This document shows positions 36,668 to 44,000 of a stretch of DNA of 64,000 nucleotides, piece by piece. Location of the stretch: NCBI GenBank assembly GCA_965217615.1, contig CBDCIT010000008.1, positions 36,150-100,149 of the forward strand. The letters run 5' to 3'. The stretch's first letter is position 1; each line of letters begins with the position of its first letter. The notes under the pieces are model-generated. The model was not told the DNA's origin, ran no database searches, and saw only the letters and a program-made list of their open reading frames with translations. The stretch is from CAVOAK01 sp965217615. Its GTDB lineage: Bacteria > Pseudomonadota > Alphaproteobacteria > UBA8366 > CAVOAK01. Both the position numbers and the translations under genes were made by a program.

Positions 36668-37420
36668 ATGAAGGTCGTTGGCGGAAAGCCATACTATGGG
36701 GAGGCCATCGGCATCCTCTTGTTCGATAAGCGGCCTCCAATTATCCCGGGCGGTATACGCGACGCCTGCGCCCACGATTTTCCGGTGCGAATGAAGATGA
36801 TCCCCGGAGTTGACAACAACCCCTTTCCACCGATTAGGGGCAATGATGGGGAATTGGTCCCGGACGTCCGGGCGACCGTTCAAGCCGCCAAGGAAATGGA
36901 GGCCGACGGGGTGCGCGCCATCACCTTGGGTTGCGGCTTCTTTTCGTTGATTCAGGACGTCCTGGCCGACGCAGTCGACATCCCGGTGTTCGCGTCGCCG
37001 CTGCTGATGATTCCGTCGATCCTACAGATGTTGGGCAAGGGCAAGAGCGTGTGCGTGTTGACCGCATCCAAAAAGCTTTTGTCGTCGGACTTCTTCGAGG
37101 CGGTTGGGGTCACCGAAGAAATGCCGGTTGTCGTCGCCGGCCTCGACGACTCCGAAGATTTGCCATTCAATGCCATGTCTTTGGGCGTCACGTCTATCGA
37201 GGTGGACGTCAACGGGCTGCGAAGCTCCGTGGTGGACGCGGTTCAGGCGGCGATCAAAGCCGATGCGTCGATTGGCGCGGTGCTCCTAGAATGCGCGAGC
37301 CTCCCGCTCTTTTCGGCGGATATTAATCAGGCGACGGGGCTGCCGGTGTTTGATTATAACGTCTACATCGACATGGTTTATCGCGCCGTGGTGCCGAAGC
37401 GCTATCAGGGCTTCCTCTAG
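36668..37420 (+). CDS. aspartate/glutamate racemase-family protein
   Basis: 250 residues, Asp/Glu/hydantoin racemase fold. Two Cys residues at the expected positions support a two-thiol racemase mechanism or a related maleate-isomerase-type chemistry: one in ITLGCGFFSLIQD, the other in VLLECASLPLFSADI. The N-terminal GKPYYGEAIGILLFDKRPP and central GKGKSVCVLTASKKLL fit the uncharacterised AroM/Asp-racemase-like branch. Substrates might be hydantoins, aspartate or a related diacid. The neighbours are a DoeA-like M24 gene (divergent) and an M19 dipeptidase-like gene (convergent), in keeping with amino-acid-derivative catabolism. Confidence 0.82.
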   Translation: MKVVGGKPYYGEAIGILLFDKRPPIIPGGIRDACAHDFPVRMKMIPGVDNNPFPPIRGNDGELVPDVRATVQAAKEMEADGVRAITLGCGFFSLIQDVLADAVDIPVFASPLLMIPSILQMLGKGKSVCVLTASKKLLSSDFFEAVGVTEEMPVVVAGLDDSEDLPFNAMSLGVTSIEVDVNGLRSSVVDAVQAAIKADASIGAVLLECASLPLFSADINQATGLPVFDYNVYIDMVYRAVVPKRYQGFL

Positions 37421-37473
37421 ACACTCTTGTTGCCTTGGGACAGGGTCGGAGCGATCCCTTGAGCTAGCCTGCT

Positions 37474-37530
37474 TCGGGTCAGTAGCGGACGTATTCCTAA
37501 CTTTCGGTGATAGTCCGCAATTAACCAAGC
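37474..37530. repeat. dispersed palindromic intergenic repeat, copy 6 (decayed)
   Basis: TTCGGGTCAGTAGCGGACGT, centre, ATAGTCCGCAATTAACCAAG. The outer arms are eroded; a further AGCGGACATT stands at 37577. Confidence 0.6.
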
Positions 37531-37631
37531 GCGAACCCTGGAGTTGAGCCCGCGGGCTGCCTGCATCTGACCCTTAGCGGACATTTGTGGGCTCAGCGAT
37601 GGCGCGTTGCCGCGGGTCGAACGTCGCCGAA

Positions 37632-38729
37632 TTACCGCCAAACCTGCTTGGCGACCCGCATGATGTTCTCACCAAGGATCCCTCGCACCTCCTTTTCGCT
37701 GAAGCCGTGCTTGAGCAAAGCCTCGGTCAGCTCCGGCATGTGTTCGGGCTCCACGAAGTAGCAATCGGCCCAGTTGGGCCCGATTGACTTGCCGCCGGAA
37801 GCCTTGAGATACGCGGCCTGGTGCGCATCCATCGGGTTGAACCGTCCCCCATGCTTCGGTGATCTGAACGAAGCGGAAGGATCCGCCGGTTCTGCAGGCT
37901 TGCGCTCGAACTGGCCACGGCCATAATTATAGGCCTCGTAGTCTGTGCCGATTCCCACATTCTCGGGGCCGATCAGTTCGGCGACGTAGGCGATGTGCTT
38001 GACCATCAGTTCGATCAATCCGCCCGTATCGCCGAGAAATATGTCGACGCCGTTGATGCACATGACGCCGCCGGTCTTGGCGCAGGCCTTGATCTGGTCG
38101 TCCTTCGCGTTGCGCGGGATGTCCCACAACGCGGCTGCGTTCGAGTGAGAGAAGATGACCGGGTCTTTCGAGACCTCGAACATGTCCATGGTCGTGCGAT
38201 AGCCGGTATGGGTCGCATCGACGATCATGCCGACGCGGTTCATTTCCTCGATCATTGCCACACCCAAGCGCGACAGCCCGTCGTCGGTCCACTCCATGCA
38301 GCCGTCGCCCAGAATGTTCTTCACGTTGTAGGTGATCAGCATGTGGCGGATGCCGAGCTTGTAGTAGGTTTCGACCATGTTCAAGTCACCGTCGAGAGGA
38401 TTGGTGCCTTGAAAGTGGAGGAGGATTGCGATCTTCCCCTCGCGCTTGGCGGCTTCCACGTCCTCGACCCTCTCGACCAGCACGTATTTGTCTGGATGGC
38501 CGAGGAAGTATGCACGATCCCTCGCTACCGCCTTGATCGCACCAGCGAGCCCTTCCCAGTCCGACGAAATCGTTAGCGAAGCAAGCGTGTAACCATGCTC
38601 GACTGCACGCCTGAGAGTGACGTCCAGGGTCTCCTCGCCTGTGCGTACCGTCAAAGGCACAGTCATGTCCCACAAATGCGCGTCTTGAAGAAGCGCGGCG
38701 GCCTCCTCGGAAACGTTCCACTCGTTCAT
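37632..38729 (-). CDS. M19 membrane-dipeptidase-family protein lacking several metal ligands
   Basis: 365 residues, TIM-barrel dipeptidase fold (renal dipeptidase family). Start at 38729 with AAGGAG upstream. Canonical enzymes bind two zincs through an N-terminal His-x-Asp, a bridging Glu, two His and an Asp. Here the N-terminal motif reads HLWDMTVPL (18-26) instead of DGHND, and the bridging Glu appears replaced by Gln107 in ILLHFQGTNPL. His174 (VDATHTG), His195 (IFSHSNA) and Asp263 (VGIGTDYE) are kept. Either it uses a single metal or another chemistry, or it is a non-peptidase member. It has no signal peptide, so it is probably cytoplasmic. Convergent with the racemase-like gene and downstream of binding-protein gene 3. 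Confidence 0.8.
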   Translation of the reverse strand: MNEWNVSEEAAALLQDAHLWDMTVPLTVRTGEETLDVTLRRAVEHGYTLASLTISSDWEGLAGAIKAVARDRAYFLGHPDKYVLVERVEDVEAAKREGKIAILLHFQGTNPLDGDLNMVETYYKLGIRHMLITYNVKNILGDGCMEWTDDGLSRLGVAMIEEMNRVGMIVDATHTGYRTTMDMFEVSKDPVIFSHSNAAALWDIPRNAKDDQIKACAKTGGVMCINGVDIFLGDTGGLIELMVKHIAYVAELIGPENVGIGTDYEAYNYGRGQFERKPAEPADPSASFRSPKHGGRFNPMDAHQAAYLKASGGKSIGPNWADCYFVEPEHMPELTEALLKHGFSEKEVRGILGENIMRVAKQVWR

Positions 38730-38977
38730 CGGAGTCTCCTTGTTGTTCGTGGAAGCGCCAATGCTCAAGTCCGAGGCCGAACAGATTTCAAGGGAACCCG
38801 CCGACAACGAGCCGGCATCCGCGGATCCCGACAACGGTAACTGGTCGCTCGATTACGCTCTTGATCGTTGAACCGGGCCGGCGGTGAGGCGTGGCACCCC
38901 CACCGAGGTCAAATGAGTACCCTTGATTCTGGACCTGAATTCCGAACTGGTTCCCGTCCCGGAGCGCTCTTGTCCCG

Positions 38978-39841
38978 TCAATTCTTCCTGAGGAACGGGT
39001 TGTTCTCCACGTCATCGAACCAGCCCCTCGTCGTGAACCAATAGTCATTACGCTTCTGTAAGAACCCGTCCTCCCAGCGCTGGAGAATCCAGTTGTTGAA
39101 GAAGCTCAGGGAATCCGGATCGCCCTTCCGGATCGCGAACCCGGCCGGCGTCCGGGGCACCGGGGTGAAGCCTTTGAACGGCGTGAAGAGGACGTCGGGG
39201 TTCTCGAGAACGTGAAAGGTCGGCTTCGGTTCGGCCGTGATCGTCGCATGGGCGTTGCCGTTCAGGACTTCCTGGATGGCCGTCTGGTCGTCATCGAAGA
39301 AGCGAAGCTGTGCCTTTGGATAGGTCGCCGCGATGATATCCTTCGTGAAGCCGCCGCGCCTGAGCACGAGCACGACTTCGGGCCGGTTGAAGTCCTCCAG
39401 CTTCGTGAACCCCTGGGCCACTTGCTTGTTCGCCACGATGCCCTGCGAGTACCACTCATAGGGGATCGTGAAGTTCACCGTCAGGTTCCTCGAAGTAGTG
39501 ATCGCCATTCCGGTGATGATGATGTCGAACTTGCCGGAGAGAAGCGCCGGAATGATGCCATCGAACGGAGTGGTCAAAAACTCGACCTTCACCTCCATGT
39601 TCTTGGCCAGTCGTTTGGCGACGTCGATCTCGAATCCGATCAGGCCCCCTTTCTTGTCTCGCATGGCCCAGGGAATGAAGGTCGAATGCCCGATCTTCAT
39701 GAGACCCCGCTCTTTGATCTTCTCAAGGACGGCGCCGGCGGCCAGCTGGCTGTTGATCTCCTGAGCCGCACCTGCCGTCACAAGGGCAGCGATCATGAGG
39801 ACTGGCGCGAGCGTCCAAGCAATATATTTCAAGAGTTTCAT
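38978..39841 (-). CDS. periplasmic substrate-binding protein (SBP_bac_3), orphan 3
   Basis: 287 residues from the ATG at 39841, which sits seven bases after GGGAGGA (the ATG at 39847 abuts it). Signal peptide LLKYIAWTLAPVLMIAALVTAGA; then GLMKIGHSTFIPWAMRDKKG, GFEIDVAKRLAKNM, IPALLSGKFDIIITGMAI, AEPKPTFHV and the C-terminal DYWFTTRGWFDDVENNPFL shared with the other two binding proteins. Intact. Precedes the M19-like gene on the same strand, so an uptake-plus-hydrolysis pair is plausible; permease and ATPase are not in the window. Confidence 0.9.
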   Translation of the reverse strand: MKLLKYIAWTLAPVLMIAALVTAGAAQEINSQLAAGAVLEKIKERGLMKIGHSTFIPWAMRDKKGGLIGFEIDVAKRLAKNMEVKVEFLTTPFDGIIPALLSGKFDIIITGMAITTSRNLTVNFTIPYEWYSQGIVANKQVAQGFTKLEDFNRPEVVLVLRRGGFTKDIIAATYPKAQLRFFDDDQTAIQEVLNGNAHATITAEPKPTFHVLENPDVLFTPFKGFTPVPRTPAGFAIRKGDPDSLSFFNNWILQRWEDGFLQKRNDYWFTTRGWFDDVENNPFLRKN

Positions 39842-40258
39842 GAGCATTCCTCCCTTTCTCGGTTAATGCCCCCGACACGCTTTGCGTCCTGGGCAAAAAC
39901 TGTTGAACACACTGCGTTGCGCGCAGCGAACCAGTTGCGAGCAGCACCGGTGAGGAGGCGATCCTCGGCAAAAACGTTTATGACAAAGCCGGCTTCAAGG
40001 CTTCAATCCAATGATTATAACGCCCTCGAAGTCGATGCCTCCCGCACCGAATTCCACTATTGCCAATTCCCGTCGCTGCTTAAACGGAGATGTTCTTGTT
40101 GGTTTCATGAGTGTAGGCCCAGTCCTGGGATCGCAACAACAAGATTCTTGGAGTAACGATACACCCTAGCTCGCGTAGACGCGCTGGATTCTGCCAAATG
40201 CGCCATGTCACCATCTAGACGACATTTTATGCTTAGATTCTGTCCCAATCATCGCGCC

Positions 40259-40335
40259 CGATGTCCGCTTTGGGTCACAAGCGGACGCTTCCCGGCTTCA
40301 CAATAAACGTCTGGTTCTAGCTAGAAGCAGACATC
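40259..40335. repeat. dispersed palindromic intergenic repeat, copy 7
   Basis: CGATGTCCGCTTTGGGTCAC then AAGCGGACGCTTCC, variable centre, GTCTGGTTCTAGCTAGAAG and CAGACATCG. The outermost bases CGATGTC and GACATCG pair perfectly. Confidence 0.8.
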
Positions 40336-40347
40336 GCAGAGGCGAGT

Positions 40348-40402
40348 CCGGTCGTGTCGATAACCGGCTGATCCGTGGGTTCGAATCCCATCGCCCGCTC
40401 CA
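40348..40402 (+). other. tRNA 3'-half remnant (possible element attachment site)
   Basis: Reads CCGGT..ACCGG (anticodon-stem-like), then the T-arm GTGGGTTCGAATCCCAT, the 3' acceptor strand CGCCCGC, discriminator T and encoded CCA (40400-40402). The 5' acceptor partner GCGGGCG and the D-arm are not present upstream, where the dispersed repeat lies. The T-arm resembles serine tRNAs. Truncated tRNA 3' ends are the usual scar (attR) left by integrases that target tRNA genes; the intact gene would have to be outside the window. Confidence 0.55.
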
Positions 40403-40457
40403 TTTCTTGCGAGACAGTGATCACGGCCACCGGTGCGGTGCAATCTGCATCTCAATC

Positions 40458-40826
40458 TCACAATTCGAAGACGGCGCTGTAAACGAGGACGCCGAGGGCG
40501 GCGGCGGTATAGAAGACCGTGGCCGCAACGCCGATAAAGAGGATGTTGCCGATTCGCCGCAGAGGATGGGCGCGGCGCAGCTCGCCGATCCGAGCTTCAT
40601 CGCGCCGTTCATGGCCCGCGACGATCGTTAGGAAATAGTGTGCAAACGGAAACGAAATCCGGATATCGACCGCGTGATCCGGTGCCCAAGATCTGATCGC
40701 CACCTCGTCCGCCGCGCGGGCGATCGCGCTTTTTTGCGCGTTGTTCAGTGTCTCGGCGGTTTCGACTGGTAGACGTGCCAGAAGTTGATCGCCGTGGCTC
40801 GCCGACGATTTTTCCTCATGCGTCAT
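40458..40826 (-). CDS. hypothetical protein with one C-terminal membrane helix
   Basis: 122 residues. Not recognised. The N-terminal two thirds are soluble (HGDQLLARLPVETAETLNNA, SFPFAHYFLTIVAGHERRDE), followed by RRIGNILFIGVAATVFYTAA, which starts a single hydrophobic helix reaching the C-terminus. The combination suggests a small inner-membrane protein with a cytoplasmic head. It is divergent from the glutamate dehydrogenase gene. Confidence 0.6.
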   Translation of the reverse strand: MTHEEKSSASHGDQLLARLPVETAETLNNAQKSAIARAADEVAIRSWAPDHAVDIRISFPFAHYFLTIVAGHERRDEARIGELRRAHPLRRIGNILFIGVAATVFYTAAALGVLVYSAVFEL

Positions 40827-41007
40827 CGCGACCTCTGGGCTAGTAATCGCTCTGTAGCGAGAAAATCTATCACGTTCCAGTCAAGTTATGCGCGAGTAAT
40901 TGTGCGTATGTTGCTATCGGTCTGCCGTGTAAAGTGCGCTTTGTCATCGTGGGTAATTAGAGTAACTTGAGAAAACTGTGTCGACCATAACTTGCAAGAG
41001 GATTGTC

Positions 41008-44000
41008 ATGCTGGTCCAGGCGGAAAATCGCAAGGGCGAGGCGATTACAAATGCCGTAAAGAGGCTGGGGCCGAAAGCCAAGCGAAAACGTGCCGACGGT
41101 ACGGAAGCCTTCATTCGTCATTTCTACGAGGATGTGCCGCCGGGTGACATTGCCGACGAGCAGGCAGGGGACCTCTACGGTGCGGCTATCTCGATCCGGC
41201 AGTTTGCCGCCAAACGCACGCCAGGACAGGCGAAGGTGCGCGCCTACAACCCGCGCGTCGAGAAGCATGGCTGGCATGCACGCCATACCGTCGTCGAGAT
41301 CATCAACGACGACATGCCGTTTCTCGTCGATTCGGTGACTATGGAGCTCAACCGGCTCGGCTTAGGCGTTCACCTCGTAATTCACCCACAATTTGACCTC
41401 GTAAGAGATCGAGCCGGCAATGCGAAATCTATCCATCCTGGGCGCCGTGGTCCGAAAGTCGCCCTCAGAGAATCGATCATGCATGTGGATGTCGATGTCC
41501 AGACAGCTCCGGAAATACTTAAGGAAATAGAAACCGGGGTGTTGCAGGTTCTGGGCGACGTGCGTGCGGCTGTGACCGATTGGCGGCTGATGAAGGCTCG
41601 GGTTGAAGAGATCATCGAAGAGCTGACCAACGCGCCGCCGAAGCTAAAAAAGGCGGATGTGCAGGAGGCCATCGCGTTCCTGAATTGGGTCAACGACGAC
41701 CATTTCACGCTCTTGGGTATCCGCGACACCGAGTATGAGGGTCGTGGTCGCAACTCGAAGATTAAGATCTTGCCAAAGGGGGCGCTCGGGGTTCTGCAAG
41801 ATCCGAAGGTCCGGGTATTCGCTGGCCTGCGCAACCTTGGGCGCTTGCCGGTCGAGATCCAGGAATTTGTGCGTCAACCTCGCCTGTTGCGGATCGCCAA
41901 GTCAAACCGCCGCTCAACCGTGCACCGGCGCGTCCACATGGACACCATCGGCGTCAAGAAATTCGATGCCCGTGGCAAGGTCACCGGCGAGCATTTGATA
42001 ATCGGCCTCTTCACCTCGGCCGCCTACAGCCAGAGCCCGCGCGAGATTCCGTTGCTTCGCCGCAAGGTGGCCGAAGTGATCCGGATGTCCGGCTTCGACC
42101 CGCAAAGCCATGCCGGCAAGGCGCTCCAAAATATCGTCGAGACATTCCCGCGCGACGAGCTGCTACAGATCGATGCGGAGAACTTGCTCGAAATTGGGCG
42201 CGGCGTGATTCACCTGCAGGACCGGCAGCGCATCGCGTTGTTCCTGCGCCGCGACGCCTTCGAACGTTTTATTTCGGCGTTCATTTATATCCCGCGCGAC
42301 CGCTATACGACTGCATTGCGGCTCACCTTCGAGGACATAATCTCTAAAGCGTTCAACGGGACAATCGCTGCTCATTTCGCGCATTTGACCGAGGACGTTC
42401 TGGGCCGTCTCCACCTGATCGTCTCGACGACGCCGGGGGCGATCCCGGACTTCGATCAGGTTGAGCTCGAGGCACAACTAATCGAGGCGGCACGGGGTTG
42501 GGGTGACTGGCTCAGTGAGGCCCTCGTAGAAGAGTTCGGCGAAGAGAAGGGGAACGCACTGCTCTACCGTTATGGGAAGGCTTTTCCGACTTCCTATTGT
42601 GAGCAGTTTCACGCGCAGGCTGCTGTCTTCGATATTCAACGTATCGAACAGGCTCGTACGGAGCGCGGACTAAGCATGAACCTTTATCGGCCGGCCGAGG
42701 CCGAGCGCCATCAGGTCAAATTTAAGATCTACAACGTGGGAGAGCCGGTTCCCTTATCCAATGTACTACCGATGCTCGAGAATATGGGACTGGACGTTAT
42801 AAGCGAGGTGCCATACGAGGTCGCGCCTACGGGATCAGAATCGAATGTCTACATTCACGATTTCCTACTCCATGCGGGCGTTGGCGAGGAAATCCCGGTC
42901 GATGAAGTGCGCCAGTCGTTCCACGACACGTTCGGCCGTGTCTGGCGCGGCGATATGGAGGATGACGGCTTCAATCGTCTCGTATTGCACGCCGGGCTGG
43001 GTTGGCGCGACGTGATCGTGCTGCGCGCGTACTGCAAGTTTCTGCGGCAGGCGGGCGTACCAACCTCTCAGGAGTATATGGAGGAGACGCTGGCGACCCA
43101 CCACAGCATCTCTAGGCTTCTTGTGGACCTGTTCCACGTCCGTTTTGATCCGGACGGCGAGCGAAACCGCAAGCGGGAGGTTGAGAAAGTCGCGGCGCAA
43201 ATCGACAAGCGGCTCGCCGACGTGCAGGTTCTCGATGAAGATCGGATGTTGCGCCGATTCCTCAATCTCATTCAGGCGACGCTCAGAACCAACTACTTTC
43301 AACACGACACTGATGGCGAACCAAAACCATATTTTTCCATAAAGCTTGACAGTCAAAACGTAGATGTTTTGCCGGAGCCGAAACCGTTCCGCGAGATTTT
43401 TGTCCATAGTCCTCGGTTCGAGGCGGTCCACCTACGCTTCGGGAAGGTTGCGCGCGGCGGGTTGCGATTGTCGGATCGGCGTGAGGATTTTCGGACCGAG
43501 GTCTTGGGCCTAGTTAAGGCGCAGCAAGTTAAGAACGCTGTCATTGTCCCCGTCGGCGCAAAGGGTGGATTCATACTTAAAAAGGCTCCACCCCCGTCCG
43601 ATCGTGAAGCTCGTTTCGCTGAAGGTGTAGCCTGCTACAAATCGTTTATCTCCGCGATGCTCGAAATAACCGACAACCTGAAGCACGACAAATCTAAGGA
43701 CAAAATTGAGCATCCGGAACGCACGGTCCGTTGGGACGGCAATCATACCTACCTGGTCGTTGCTGCCGACAAGGGGACTGCTACTTTTTCCGATTTCGCT
43801 AATGAGGTGGCTGTCAGCCATGGGTACTGGCTTGGCGATGCGTTCGCATCCGGCGGCTCGGCCGGCTACGACCATAAAAAGATGGGCATTACCGCCCGCG
43901 GCGGATGGGAGTCCGTCAAGCGGCATTTCCGTGAGTTGGAGCACAACACCCAGACTGAAGATTTCACGGTGGTCGGTGTCGGCGACATGTCCGGTGACGT

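Larger units (their letters stand above)
39842..40457. other. boundary region: dispersed repeat and tRNA remnant
   Basis: No protein gene. It holds repeat copy 7 (40259-40335) and, immediately after, the 3' part of a tRNA (40348-40402). It separates the IS-rich accessory part from the core-like genes that follow. Confidence 0.5.
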
